Shown: positions 1 through 11,864 of the stretch, piece after piece | Layout: every line of letters begins with the position of its first letter | Position numbering within the stretch: position 1 is the first letter of the stretch | From: Diaporthe sp. PMI_573 | Lineage: Eukaryota; Ascomycota; Sordariomycetes; Diaporthales; Diaporthaceae | Direction: 5' to 3' | DNA length: 35,711 nucleotides | NCBI GenBank assembly: GCA_021399435.1 | Contig: JAJTUP010000186.1 | Coordinates: 1-35,711, forward strand | The notes under the pieces: generated by a model | The model's input: only the letters and a program-made list of their open reading frames with translations | Database searches by the model: none | What the model was told of the DNA's origin: nothing | Made by a program: the position numbers and the translations under genes

Positions 1-1629
1 AAGCCAAGGTGGCGCGAAGGTTGTGGTGAAGCCAGCTCGCACGGATCGTTTAGTGGCCCGAGTTTACGAAGGAGGAGGCAGAAGGAAGAACCTTTCGTTC
101 CTCAAGGCAAAATAGGGCAGCCGGTGATTGACCAATGCCTGTCACGAAGTTCGAGGGTAAATACCAGGAAACCGTTGATTTGGATAGAGTACGAAAGATA
201 AAGAGGGAGACTAGGCCCTCCGCAAGGAAGGTGCGGAGATCGAGTTAAAATACACGGACTTCGGGCCACGTGGCCCGAATCAACCCAATTGGGCAAGCCC
301 ATCACAATGCCTACCATTTCGACTCCACAGCCCACGAGAGAGGAAAGCATTCAACCAGTCTAGATACAAGTCGCAATCCGTACGGCGTTCGCGGCTCATC
401 AATTCAGGGAGATCCCTGACAGGGGCCACCCAAATCTCTGGCAAAGCGCTTCATCCATACACGCCCTGGCATGCAAATCGATTACGGTTAACGACCCATG
501 CCCGCCTAATTCGGATTGCATGTCTCTACTACCTATACCTATCTCTACTATCTCTGCCCATCTATTCCTGCCCATCTATCTCTACCAACAGCCAAACCAC
601 CTCGGCCAAACCACCTCGGCCCAACCACCTCGGCCCAACCATCTCGGCCCAACTACCTCCCTACATCCCAAAATCGGGACGCCTTCGGGGCCTGTACAAG
701 TCGGAGCCCAGGCCGTGGGAAGTGATGTGAACGTCCGGCGCTTGCCAAGGGCCTCACCGCGAATTTCTGCACGCGAAAGCGCGTCAATCACACTAAGGCG
801 CGATCGTCGCCTGGGGTGGCCAAGGAACCGGTAGTGCGGTTGCACCCCAGACAATGGCCAGTGTCTGCCACCCTTAGGTGGACCTCGGCGGACCGATGTC
901 AAAATCGGGGCACCTAATCATGCTAAGGCGGCGGCCCGCGATCACTAAAGTTTGGTTGGCGAGAGCTGCTTGACCGGCCTATGATTCTTGATGGCAGCGG
1001 CAGAGTTGCCAACGCAAGCAATATCAACACACCCTCATCAGGACGCTCCATATGCCGGGTCCCTGTCCCACGGACTTGTCCGCTATGCCGGAGCTTGAGG
1101 CAGTCCTTTCATCTGGTGTGATTGGTGCAGATCGTTCATCTGGACCGGCGCCTTCATGTCCCCATGACCCTCTTAATCAAGGCTCTGCCTTCCCTCTGCC
1201 CGGCTGTGCTGCTCTCATTCCAACCACCCAACAGGAATTCTAGTCCATGACACCCCATAGTAACCCCCCTTCCCTCTCCGCAACTGCGGTTCCGATTGGC
1301 CACGAGCCACTTGTGTCACGCAGACGGACGCGTCGGGGACCGCGAGATCATCGATGCAAATTGGGGTGCTGGGCGCTGAAGACGAGTTGCTGCCGCAAAA
1401 TGCCTCATTATCGAGATGTGTTGGCTGATCATGCCACGCAATCCCGGGTCCCTGCCTCTAGTGTGCTAGGGATCGGTGGTTGGTTATCCGATCTTGAGAG
1501 CGAAATGGCCCACGGCTGGCTAGCCATGAGGTGCGACATCTGAAGATTTTTGTGGGTTAGATGCTGGAGGCGGTGGTTCCCTGCCCCCGCCCAAATCGAG
1601 GTTGCCTAACAGTCCAGACACCTTTAGCC
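1..1629. other. GC-balanced region with no convincing gene
   Basis: Base composition is ordinary and there is no RIP-like TpA excess. The reading frames present are short, overlap on both strands and show no recognisable domain, so I call no gene. The only clear structure is a short minisatellite at 596-660. Confidence 0.5.
596..660. repeat. 14-bp minisatellite
   Basis: Four tandem copies of a 14-bp unit of the type ACCACCTCGGCCCA start at 596, 610, 624 and 638. A decayed fifth copy follows. Units differ by single bases. The array lies in otherwise non-repetitive DNA. Confidence 0.85.
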
Positions 1630-2808
1630 TTATCGGCGACCCCTCTTGGATATTCCTTGCCGTTTGGACGTGCCACGTCGATTGCCTCGGGCTGGTCCCC
1701 TCTTTGACGTCCTCTTTTGCGAGCTTAGCCTCCGCTTTCGCGACCCCGCCGAAGTTGGGGAGGGCGGTTGGTTGACTTTGCCATGGATCTCGTTGAATCT
1801 CTTCTCAATCTAGTCGAGTATGTTGTCGTACTTGAACCCCCTGGACCTGAACAGACGACGGAAGAGGTTGCGAAGATATGCATAGTTGGGTTTCTCTTCG
1901 AAGCGTGACGACCGGGTGTAGTTGATGTACGCGGTGAATTCGTCAGGGAGGAGACCCTCGCAGGGCTTCTCCCCAGACAGGCTCATCTTCTTCTCCTTGA
2001 TCAGCCCATTCTTCTCCTCGTCTGTCGCAGCCTTCAGACCCTGCCACGGCAATGAGCCACGAGCAAAATACAGGAACACGTATCCAAGAGACTCCAAGTC
2101 ATCACCCCAGGACTGCTCTGTCCCAAACTTTAGCAAAACGAAGTATGGCTTCGACGGGATACCTACCCTGTCCATTGTGATTATTGATACTCGCATACCG
2201 AGCAGTGCCGCCAAACGGATGACCTTCGTAGCTCTTGTGTCGCTCAGCAAGCCAGTACTCCTTGGACAGGCCGAAGTCAATGGCATGTAGTATATTTCCT
2301 TGCTTGCCGACCCCCAGCAGGAAATTGTCCGGCTTGATGTCGCGATGGAGGAAGCCTTTGGAATGGATGTGTTCGATTCGAGAAATAGCCTGGTCGGCGA
2401 TGAGGAGGATGGTCTTGAGCGAAAATTTTCGATCGCAGTAGTTGAGCAGATCCTCAAGCGATGGGCCGAGGAGGTCGTGGACTAGCACGTAGAAGTCACA
2501 CTCCTGTCCAAACCACCAGACAGAGCCTTATATGTGTCTCTTTCGTACTTGAGAGGCTGGGGGTCTTTTCTAACGTTTGTGAGCTTTATGGAGACCTCCT
2601 TGCCGGACTGAAGGTTGGTTCCTGTCTAGGTGAGCCCCGATTAGCGGTGAACGTCGGCCGGTGACGCACCAGAGTAGACCAGGCCGAAGCCTCCTTCGCC
2701 GATCTTGGAGTCAATGCGGTACCTGTCGTCGATGAGAATGTCCTAAGGAGACCACCTCGTAAGTTACAGGCCCTATTTACACGAAGGCTCGGGAATTCAT
2801 ACCTTCAT
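1630..2808 (-). pseudogene. casein kinase 1-like Ser/Thr kinase, broken
   Basis: The minus-strand gene can be modelled as exon 1 2803-2808 (ATG AAG), exon 2 2670-2742, exon 3 2167-2621 and exon 4 1630-2117. Introns of 60, 48 and 49 nt have GTATGA, GTGCGT and GTAGGT donors and AG acceptors. Splicing yields a CK1-type kinase: glycine loop IGEGGFGLVY, lysine in VSIKL, catalytic [26 protein letters not shown] and the family tail [10 protein letters not shown] ... [10 protein letters not shown]. Two lesions break it. Near 2512-2518 about eight residues before WFGQECDF are missing and the frame shifts. At 1810-1812 a TAG stands where CK1 proteins usually have Trp after GFKYDNILD; the frame then stays open through a basic, Ser-rich tail to TAA at 1630. 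The TAG is a CpA-to-TpA change on the plus strand. CK1 kinases normally act in growth and trafficking; no function is inferred for this copy. Confidence 0.82.
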
Positions 2809-3792
2809 TTTGGTATGCAACAGTTTGAGAGAGTGAAGTTGCGAACTGAAGCCAGGCAAGAAATGACATCCCTCCGGTTGCGGCAAATCATTTTGCCGAT
2901 AAGGCAGATGCCTCGGGAAAAGCCAAATTGACGCTCGGGGAGAAAATCTGCCGTCTGATCGGTCACCCACTAATTCAGCGCGTAGTACAGCCATGCCGCA
3001 GCGACATTGTTCCGGAGAAGGTAGACATCACGGTATTCCCAGAGTCGTTCTGTTTGGCCAGAAACGGTTTACGGTGGACTTAAAGTGATGTTGATGAAAA
3101 CTACATCTCGTTTACAAGCTGAGAGAGGAAGCCTCCAGTTTACGTCCTAGGAGGCACCGCAAGGTGGCCGAGAGGGCATTGGTGCCGCCTAAACCGCACA
3201 TAGTTGACTATGTTGTACGTAAAGCCGTTGCAGATCGGGCTGGACCGGCTCTACGACGGAATCAGTCCTTCTGCTCTGGTTGCCAATCTCCTCTCCGGCC
3301 TTTTATTCTCCTTTCTGATCTACTTCACTAGCTGGTTGGTGATTATACCTTGAGCAGCTGCGCCTGGATTTTGTGCTATCCTGGCAGCAGGGACGGGTCT
3401 GTGATATGAGGGATGAGGAGCCGGAAGCTGCCGCATCGGCCGCAATTAAGCGAGACAGGATTAGAGCGAATGGGATAGTCTACCGTCGCCTTTCTGGCCA
3501 ATTACAGAGAATCGGAAAAACTTGGGATGATCCCGTCCTCTTCTCGATCTGCCGCCGGCACTAAGGATGCTGGGGTCTCTGAGACCACTTGTCTGCTGCC
3601 AAGCGCCCAGAATACCTCGTTCGGCCACATTACTAACATTGACCACCACCCGAAGAACCCGGATTTGGATCACAATGTCGCTCTGCAATCGCAGGTCAGG
3701 AGTGCATATATAATGGAAAGCCAATAGCATGGCCGCGATTAGCAAATAGTGCTGCAGTGGCTGGAGAATGGGGCCAATAATTGGTGCATTAG
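2809..3792. other. Upstream flank of kinase relic, no gene seen
   Basis: This is non-repetitive, GC-balanced sequence between the kinase relic and the first transposon. Open frames here are short and unlike known proteins. It would contain the kinase promoter on the minus strand, but I see no specific element. The transition to transposon DNA is exact at 3792/3793. Confidence 0.45.
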
Positions 3793-4280
3793 TGTAATGA
3801 TCACACCAAACCTTTGTGGGGTTCAGTAGGTAACCTGTAGGGTTTATATTAGCAATACAGCGTAGGGGCAATACTTAATTGTTTAGTGTAGGACATAATG
3901 ATTCTGCGAGTATAATCACTAACTATAAGGCTATCTAGTTGTTAGACTAAATACTTAGATTGACGACTAAAGAATCTATTCTATAAAAGCTATCTACTAT
4001 AGTAATAACCATATCCTTATATATTCTAACTCTTTATCTGTCCTAGATGTTAGACCGTCTAGACTACTAGCAATTATTATAGTTTAGTTTAGTATTAGCA
4101 GAACTACTGGTAGTTCTGTTAGTCTATCCTAGTCTTTAAGTCCCTAACCCTAACTTTAATCTATAGTATATTCCGTAACTCTGCCAACTAGTGCTATTAG
4201 GCTAACGTTATGGCATCTAGTTTGGTTTGTCAGGGCTGCCCAAGCGGGTTTCTTTAGTGCCAACACATTAGTTTATAACA
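3793..4280 (-). repeat. 3' LTR of G1 (488 bp)
   Basis: On the minus strand the LTR starts TGTTATAAAC at 4280 and ends ATTACA at 3793, giving TG...CA ends. It matches the LTR of G2 (11865-12357) in inverted orientation, for example around TATTAGCAATACAGCG and CTATCTACTATAGTAAT. The U3 end nearest 4280 is less RIP-damaged than the rest. It contains a short telomere-like CCCTAACCCTAAC stretch near 4142. Confidence 0.85.
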
Positions 4281-4300
4281 CTATCTCCCTTCTTACGTCC
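4281..4300 (-). other. Polypurine tract of G1
   Basis: On the minus strand the bases directly before the LTR read purine-rich, ending AAGAAGGGAGATAG. This is the position and composition expected of the plus-strand primer. It confirms that this LTR is the 3' one and that the element lies on the minus strand. Confidence 0.65.
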
Positions 4301-4399
4301 TTTGTTCTTAAAGGTACTCTTGTAAGCTTTTTATATATCGTCTGTATGCTTATTTATACCTTCCTAATTTATTATATCTAGTAAGGTTAAAAATTCTCG

Positions 4400-5042
4400 G
4401 GTTTTAAAATTATCTCGTCCTTATAAGAAGACTAAGTAAAGTCAAGCTTTTTACCTTGCCGCCTTATCCCGTTATTTTAAGATACTAACTTATTTATCTT
4501 ATAAGTTAAGCAATATTATCTATATTGCTTCTAAGGAAAACTCTTTTTGCTATATTAAGTGTGTTTTTAGAAAGCAGGGAAACTACAATATATATAGGCT
4601 TACCCTGACTTAAATGTTAAAAATTGCCTGCTAGTACTCCTTAATTAAGAATAAGCTAGATACTGTAGAAAAGGAAGCTATGCTGGTAAATATAAGGGTA
4701 TAGCGTCTCTAAAAGCAATGTTGCTTATAGGCCGAGAGAATGACAAATACTATTTGCTATAGTTTAGACATAATTAAGGAGCTAGACCAGGTTAAGTATA
4801 AGAAGGCAGAAGCTAAGTATAAGCATATTATCGAGTAGTCTGCTAAAGTTATTTATAGTAGCTTGCCTGGTTCTGGTAGAATAGAGATATAAGAGTTATA
4901 GCTTTATACTAATAGTAATGTTGGTGTTTTTAATTGGAGTTTTATGGTAAATAGAGGTAATGTTGATTTGTCTAAGCTTTTAGAGGTATATACTTTTGAT
5001 GGTAGAGAAAATATTTCCGCTAATAGTCTCTTTAGTCTGTAA
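4400..5042 (+). pseudogene. Antisense Cys-rich/coiled-coil ORF in the 3' region of G1
   Basis: One plus-strand frame runs collinearly from about 4400 to TAA at 5040-5042, interrupted only by RIP-type TAA/TAG. It lies between the chromodomain end and the 3' LTR, opposite to gag-pol and tail-to-tail with it. The N-terminal part has Cys or Cys-to-Tyr positions spaced C-x2-C-x6-C, then C-x2-C-x7-C (YLSYKLSNIIY and YIKCVFRKQGNY; Tyr codons TAT/TAC are what RIP makes of TGT/TGC). A predicted coiled coil follows (DIIKELDQVKYKKAEAKY), then a short tail with SSLPGSGRIEIQE. It resembles uncharacterised fungal proteins with paired Cys and an Arg/Glu-rich coiled coil. The start codon is not clear and the function is unknown. 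Confidence 0.6.
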
Positions 5043-6067
5043 TAATTGATTTAGTAGAATAGAATAGACTGGTAACTAGTTTAACTAGTATAGTTGTTGA
5101 CTAGTTATATAATTATACGGGTCTAATAGTGGTTTCCTAAGGTTGGTTTACCGCAGACTGCTTGTTTTAACAGTAGTTTCTAGGGCTAGTTTTAACTTCT
5201 GCCCTTGTTTTAAATCTAGCTAAGTTCCTAGCTTTATATTTCTTTAAGAGTTGCTTATAGCTTGTAAGGTTCTTAACTAGTTTCTATATATTATTATTTA
5301 AGTTATATTTCTTCTATTTAATAAGGTATTCTATAGTTCCTTAATGTTGTTATAAGTTAATAATTTTCTTAACTTTATATTTTTTATTATATTCTTTAAT
5401 GGTTTTAATTCATATTTTAAGTTTAGTATTTTGTAAGGCTGGTTCCAAGAATAAAATATAAAAGACTAGATATTACCTTATTTCCTAAGGTAATAAAAGT
5501 TTATAGTTAGTGTCTAAGAGTCTTTATGAGATTTTAAACGGTCTAATCTTTTTATAATTAAGCTTGTCGCTAGAGCACTTAGTTTTAATGTTTTGTCAAA
5601 AAAGATAAACTTTATTTTCCTTTTTAAAAATTAGTTTCTTAATTCTTTTCTAGTTTATATATTTAGCCATTTGTTTTTATATAAAAGAAAGTTCTTTTTA
5701 AATATTCTTCTAGATTTATTTAATTTGTATTACTTTTTATTCTACTAATTCTACCAGTATATTGTCTGACAATATTTTATAATAAGCCTTAGGCTTGTAT
5801 CTATAGACTATAAAGAAAGGTAACTATTTAGTTATACTAGTTATTATACTATTATAGGTAAACTATACTAATAGTAGTAATTTAACTTAATTATCCTGTA
5901 ATTAGTTAATATAATATTAAAGATACTATTTTATAATCTAGTTAATTTGTTTTATTTATCTATCTATCTATAAGTATACTACTATTAAAAGCTTATATTT
6001 TACTCTAAGTTATTTTATTAGTAATTTCTAGAAGTTTAATATAAATAGCTTGTCTCTATTTAATATA

Positions 6068-6115
6068 ACGTCAGGCACCAACGAGCGAGACACCCTAGCG
6101 AGCGAGACACTTTTC
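6068..6115 (+). repeat. Left terminal inverted repeat of P1
   Basis: It starts ACGTCAGGCACCAACG and matches the right end at 45 of 48 positions; the three differences are transitions. A 12-bp sub-repeat CGAGCGAGACAC occurs twice, 18 bp apart. Such internal repeats in pogo/Fot1 ends are plausible transposase binding sites. Confidence 0.92.
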
Positions 6116-6169
6116 CACCAACCCCTCTAGCCCAACTTCTAACCACGTTTTTTCACGTCACATCTAAAA

Positions 6170-7822
6170 ATGAGCAAAACACAGGAAGCCATTATTCAAG
6201 CTGCTATTCAAGCTATTAAATCCAACCCAAAACTAAGCTTTCAATATATGGCGAAGAAGTATAATATCCCTCACTCAACACTTGCCTATAGAATAGCCAG
6301 CCAAACTATATAACGTAATACCTACCCTAATAACAAGAGATTAATAAAAATAAAAAAAGAGGTACTTATCTAATATATACTTGACTAGGATTTACAAGGA
6401 TATTTACTTATTTTCAAGAATATTGAAGATATAGCAAATTCCCTACTTCACGACTATGGTGGCGGTACTGTTAGGATAAACTAGGTAGAGAGACTCGTTA
6501 TGTTAGATACACGTCTCAAAACATACATCAATTGTATATATAACTATAGGAGGGCCCTATGTGAAGATCCTGACGTAATAAACGCGTGGTTTGACCTTAT
6601 ATCTAACACTCGTGAGAAATATGGTATCCCTAACTATGATACTTATAACTTTAACGAGTTAGGCTTTATAATAGGTGTTAGTTTGCCTAGAACTATAATT
6701 ACGTGTTTAGATTAGTAAGAGAGAGCAAAATAAATATAGCCTAGGAATCGTTAATAAGTAATAGGTATTAAGTTAATTAGTAGGGATGGGTAGTGTAAAC
6801 TGCTGTTCTTGATCATAAAGGTAAAGGTTTACCTTGTAAGTTAGTATACTAAGGGTGGCCTCCCTGATAACTAGGTTATCGAAACAAGCCTAAATGGATG
6901 GATAACTAATAATATTGCTATAGAATAGATTCAGTACTTTAAAAAACATACTATGCTATAGAAAAAAGGTATTTATTGGCTGTTACTTTTTAATAGGTAT
7001 AGGAGCTACTACTCTATGGATTTCGAGTAATATTGTAAGGTAAAGAACATTATCACCCTTTGCATGCCTCCTTATTTATCTTATCTACTTTAGCTACTTG
7101 ATGTTAGGTATTTTAGTCTGTTAAAGAAAGCTTATAGTGTAGAAATCTCTCTGTTTAGTAGGGCCTGGATTACCTATATTAATAAGACTAAGTTCTTTCT
7201 TGCCTTCCACGCTATACATAAGAAGGTTTTCAAGCTAGAAACTATCAAGGGGGCTTTTAAAGGTGTAGGCTTAATCCCATTTAATTAAGAAGCTGTACTT
7301 TCTAAGCTAGATATCAAGGTTTAAATACTAATAAGATAGCCAGGCTCCCTAATATTACCTACACCTTGGGTCTCCCAGATGCTATACAACTCAATAGAGG
7401 CAGCTTCTCAATTAACTCTAATCAAGGATCACATCTCTCAACACTAGGAAAGCTCTCCAACACTAATTTTGGCTGCTATTAACTGGTTAACAAAGGGGAC
7501 ATAGTTATTAGCCCATGTAGTTACCCTATTAACCCAAGAGGCCTATACTCTTCGAGAGGTAAATATCGTACTTTCTAAGTGTTGGAGAGCTAAAAGAACC
7601 TATATATAGGATGGAGGGGTACTTCGTATATAGGATGCTAGGGAAATAATTAATGAAAAGGAAAAGGGGAAGCGGCCAGCTGGTGAAATAAGTAGTGGCG
7701 ATAATAAGGCGGTCTGTGGTGGACCGAGTAAGCGACGCTGTGGTAACTGTGGCGAGACTGGGTATAATGCGCGAATATATAAGAAAGATGTAGAATCGTC
7801 TATAGATTCTGATTTTGATTAA
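6170..7822 (+). pseudogene. pogo/Fot1-family transposase, 24 premature stops
   Basis: From ATG at 6170 to TAA at 7820-7822 there are 551 codons with no net frameshift, but I count 24 in-frame TAA/TAG. The N-terminus (QEAIIQAAIQAIKSNP ... YNIPHSTLAYRI) is a Psq/CENP-B-type helix-turn-helix. It is followed by the CENP-B-like second DNA-binding region (LHDYGGGTVRIN*VERLV) and the DDE core. The first catalytic block YNFDE appears as YNFNE (Asp to Asn), and the usual PPHSSHLLQPLD block appears as PPYLSYLL*LLD. A C-terminal zinc knuckle, CGNCGETGYNARIYKK, has lost its His and last Cys to RIP-type change. The transposase would cut and paste the element at TA sites; this copy is dead. An open sub-frame at 6500-6715 is only a stretch between stops. 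Confidence 0.9.
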
Positions 7823-7880
7823 ATTTAATTAATTTTTTTTGTTGTGGTGCTGTAATTGAGGTTCTAGTGCTGTTGGTGCA

Positions 7881-7928
7881 GAAAAGTGTCTTGCTCGCTG
7901 GGGTGTCTCGCTCGTTGGTGCTTGACGT
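7881..7928 (-). repeat. Right terminal inverted repeat of P1
   Basis: It is the reverse complement of the left end with three transitions, ending CTTGACGT just before the TA at 7929. It also carries two copies of the CGAGC(G/A)AGACAC sub-repeat. Confidence 0.92.
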
Positions 7929-10559
7929 TAATCTTATATAGCATTTTGTAATTACTTATAATAATCTGTAGAAATATATATACAAGTTTTTCTACTGTGC
8001 TGGCTTTCTTATATAGAATAAAGTATATATACTTGCTTAGTCTATAAACTACTACTAAGATACTATTAAAAAGTACTTTAGTTAAAGGTTTTTATAAGAG
8101 AGGTAGCTTAACGATAAAGTCTAGACTAATAGATAACTATATAGTTATAGATATTAGTAGGGGCTTTAAAAGTCTATATAGTTTATACCTAAAAGCTTTG
8201 TTTTTATTATAAGAATTGTATTGCCTAATAATTTTTTATATTCTTTGCCTAAGATTTAAGATCTAATAAGTTTATTAGATTGTCTTAACTATTGTTAATA
8301 CGCCTTAATGTCTATATACTAGGGCTTTATATATTTCCTTAATTAAGTTGTTTTATTTCTTAAGATTGATAGATATTTTCTTAGGTATAGTATTGATTCT
8401 AAATGTAGCGTTAAGTTCTTGGTTAAATATAAGGCTCCTGTCTTTTTGGGTTCTAAAGACCGTTTATTTGGTAGAGAATTTTTTATCCTAATAGTTAGGT
8501 TGCCTACTAAGAGCGTCTATTTAAGTGTTCTTAATTCTATCTATATATATAATCTTAATGTTAAACTGTAAAAGGAATTCTATATATTTAACCTGTCTTT
8601 TATTAAGTTATTTAGTTATTGTAAAGGTTGTTAGGTTTTTATAATTCATGTAGAGTTTAATCTATTTCTTGGCTCCAATAAGGTAGTATTACCATTTCTG
8701 AAATATATATATTATTGCCATAAATTCTTTGTCTAGTATAGCGTAGCGTATTTCTGGTCTGTTAAATTTCTTACTAAAGTTTGCGATAATACATACTTGT
8801 TTTTAATTATCTCTTTGGGTAAGTTCTCTGCCTGCTGTATTATCTAAGGCGTCTGTATGTATTTTAAATTCCTTGGTAAGATCTGCTTCTTTAAGTACTA
8901 GGTCCTTAGTAACTCTGTCTTTAATTTTATTAAATGCCTGTTAAATTTCTTTTATTTATTTAAATGTTTATTCCTTTCTAGTAAGATCTGTAAGAGGCTT
9001 ATAAATACTGCTGTAGTTTCTGATAAACTATCTGTAGAAGTTGGCGTAATCTAGAAATGTTCTAATATTCCTGACATTATTTAGTATTAGCTATTTTTTA
9101 ATTGCTTTAACTTTATCTTTCTGCATTTTAATATATCCTGGTTTAATAATATATTTAAGGTAGTCGACTTTTTATATATAGAAGAAGCTCTTCTCTGGTT
9201 CTACTAGGAGATTTGCATTTTAGAGTTTCTAAAGTATTTATTTAATATACTTTTTATATTCTTTAAGGAATACTAAGAAGATAAAAATATTATCGAGATA
9301 TATAATAACAAATATATTAAAATATTTGTATAGGACTTGGTTAATTATTTCTTAGAATAATGCCGATATATTAGTTAATCCAAAGGATATAACCGTATAT
9401 TTATAGTATCTATAGCGTGTTTAAAATACTGTTTTTCATTCTTTTTTTTTTTTTTTTTAGATAAGGTTATAAGCTCCTTTAAGGTCTAGGGCCGTAAACT
9501 ATTTGGCTCCTCAGAGTCAGTCTTGTAGCTTTTTAATAAATAATAGCGAATACCGGTTTTTAATAATAATGTTGTTTAGTTGTCAATAGTCTATATAAAG
9601 TTATAGTTTGCCATTTTTCTTTAGTATAAATAGGATAGGGTATTCTACTAGTAATCTTAAAGGTTAAATATATCTTTTTTTAAGATTTTCGTCAAGATAC
9701 TCCTTAAGTACCTTAAGTTTTCTTTCGTCAAGTTTATAAATCTTAAAGAACTTAGGCATTTCTTCTTCTTGTAAGGGTATCTTATAATTATACAGGCTAT
9801 GTTTAGGGATTCCTATATTAAGTTTTTTTTAAAATACTTTTTTAAATTTGTAGTAATCTTTTAATATCTACTTAAATCTTGCTAGTATACGTTGTTTTCT
9901 ACACTAATATAGATAGAGAAGGTATTACTTTATCTCCTACTTATATATTATACTATATGCTAATTAGCTTCGACTTTTCTTCAAGGTCTTTAAGTAGCTT
10001 AATTCTTCTTTGTTTTTTTAAAGCTAAGTTTCTTTTTAACTACTTCTAGAGGTATCTGTAGGTTTGTTTAAGCGTGTTTCCTTGCTATCCTTAGTAACTA
10101 AACTTTGTTTTACGCCGTTAATTATAACTCTCTCCTAGGGAACAACATTATTTTAGTAGATCTAGCTAATAGTCTAATTAATTCAGGAATTTATAGCTCT
10201 TAGCCACAAAAGTCCTAAGATTAGTTTATATTATACCGTGTCTATAATGTCTAGAGTTATAAAAATAGTATATCTTTAAATCAAGACAGGTAGATAATTA
10301 GTCTCTATATTAATTACTTTGTTTCTATATCTTACTTTTATACCTTCTATGGTACTAAGTCTATAAGGGTCTTCCTTCTAATACTATAGAATCTTGTCCC
10401 TGTTAATAATTTTTAGTAATATAAAGTTGCCCTAAGCGCTACTATCTAAAAGTATGCTATATATTCTTTTATTAATTTCTACTTATAGTAAAATATATAT
10501 GTAACTAGTCGTTTGTATTGTATATAAGGACCCGTAGTTTATAATTAACTATTATCTCC

Positions 10560-11864
10560 TTATAGGCAATTGTTATTATTTCTTGCTTATTACTAGGCTT
10601 AGACCTAGGTTTTTATAGCCTGGTCTTTTTATTATCTATTATAGTACTAGCTTATTAGCTTGTATTCTCTATAAATAGAACACCTTAGTAACCCATAGTC
10701 TTAAGGTCATTCCCTGCTATATAGGTATTCTAGTAGTAGCCAGAGATTTAAGGTAAGAATAGTGTAGGTCTTTTCTCTATTATACTCGCTAGGTTCCTAG
10801 TAGTAGAGCTTATCTTTTTTATATATTTTAGTAATAGGTCCTTTACTAAAGTATTAGGGAAATAGGTTAAATTTAGCTTTCTCTCTAAAGTAAGTGTAGT
10901 AGAGATTCTAGATATAGGAGGCCTAGGAGATTTCCTTATATTTTAAGTATCCTGGCTATAGATGTAGTTTGTTGCCTGTTTTATACTTCTTAGGTGGTTA
11001 GCTGAGTTCTCTAATTACTTGAGTTAACTGGATTCCTGTAATGATAATCCTAGTAGTACTGGTATCTAAAGTAATGGAGATATTACGTCCTAGGTATCTC
11101 TTAGGGTCTTTGTTGGGGCTTTTTGTGCTTGCTATTATTAGTCGGTCTGCTATAAACCGCCGTTTTTCTAGGTATTGTTTTAAGAGTCTTCTGCTTCTAT
11201 ATACTCAGTGCTTAAGCAATCTAAGTTACTGTCTCTCATTATTATATAGTATAGTAGTTCTTGTCTTTTTATTACTAACTATTATTCCTGTTAAGATTCT
11301 TTTAGAAACTATCTAGAGGCTTCTTTCTCTAAAAGGTATAGTATACACTAATTATTAAAATAGAAGATCTAATTAAGGGTTTTATGTTATTTATTAATAT
11401 CCGTTATTTTCTTAGGAATAGGTAGTAGGTTGTCTGGATTTTTAAGTTTTTATTTGTTAGGGTGGATTAGACATTCTATATAGAGATTAGATTAATAAAT
11501 ATAGTTAGTCCTGCCTTTCGGGTATACCGGGCATTACTTGTTGAGCAAGCAGCTATACTACTTGGATAGTTTTTATTATAAGGTTATATTAACCTGTTGT
11601 TGTCTTTTTAGGATAGGATTCTATTATTTCTTTAGTTAGCAGCAGTTCTAGGCAAAGTATTCTAGTTTTCCATAGTTATAGCATTTCTTACTGATTAGTT
11701 TCCTTTATACGGCGTCGAGTTTTATAAGACCTATGTAAGTACCTATCGCGGTGTTATTATATTCTCTCCAGTGTCAAGGTCTGTTATTATTGTAGAAGTT
11801 ACCACTGTGTTGGTATTTCTTCCTTGTGTTTGGCAGGTTTTAAGGTTTCTAATAGTCTCCAGGG
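10560..11864 (-). pseudogene. gag of G1, 5' part missing
   Basis: The minus-strand sequence matches the G2 gag-protease region (13110-14530 plus) throughout, including the zinc-knuckle region near 11640-11684. There CxxC has become CYNYG and the His position is Tyr. Homology stops at 11864 where the G2 LTR begins, so about the first 700 bp of gag and the 5' LTR are displaced or lost. Confidence 0.8.

Larger units (their letters stand above)
6068..7928 (+). mobile_element. P1: pogo/Fot1-like DNA transposon nested in G1 integrase
   Basis: The element is 1,861 bp, bounded by 48-bp terminal inverted repeats and flanked by a TA duplication (6066-6067 and 7929-7930), typical of Tc1/mariner-pogo insertions. 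Removing it rejoins the integrase frame of G1. It carries one transposase frame, RIP-damaged like its host. The TIRs keep several CpA and CpG sites and are much less mutated than the interior. Confidence 0.92.
5200..10560 (-). pseudogene. pol of G1: PR-RT-RNaseH-integrase-chromodomain
   Basis: Minus-strand reading gives, in order, protease with LLDSSA (active-site DSG changed to DSS) near 10430-10460; RT with SFGLTNISALF and VIIYLDN near 9289-9300, the second catalytic Asp changed to Asn; KVDYLKYIIKPGY and FLDYANFYRQF connecting to RNase H with DALDNTAGRELTQRDN near 8850; integrase with VVVYRLSKYIYF around 8050; the integrase end with KLNYKKIRPFKI near 5560; and a chromodomain, IIN ... IEYLIKQKKYNL, at about 5250-5430. 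The pogo transposon splits integrase between KMLYKI and NRDKLF. Catalytic residues are lost and stops are numerous, so this copy cannot make pol. Confidence 0.85.
3793..11864 (-). mobile_element. G1: RIP-degraded chromodomain Ty3/gypsy retrotransposon
   Basis: The element reads on the minus strand. From high to low coordinate it runs gag with a decayed CCHC knuckle, aspartic protease, reverse transcriptase, RNase H, integrase, chromodomain and 3' LTR. The order and wording (a PFGLTN-type RT block, YLDN in place of YLDD, KIRPF near the integrase end, then a chromodomain) place it with chromoviruses such as Maggy. The 5' part of gag and the 5' LTR are absent because G2 begins at 11865 inside gag. 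A pogo-like transposon (6068-7928) interrupts integrase. Stops abound but large stretches stay in one frame, as expected of RIP rather than indel decay. The 5 bases outside the LTR are ATTAG; the partner duplication is not in view. Confidence 0.88.

Noticed and set aside
596..660. CRISPR-like array
   Set aside because: The units are contiguous 14-mers with no spacers: a minisatellite.
3461..3871. 136-codon minus-strand frame crossing 3792/3793
   Set aside because: It runs from unique DNA into the G1 LTR, so it cannot be an ancestral gene; composition is not protein-like.
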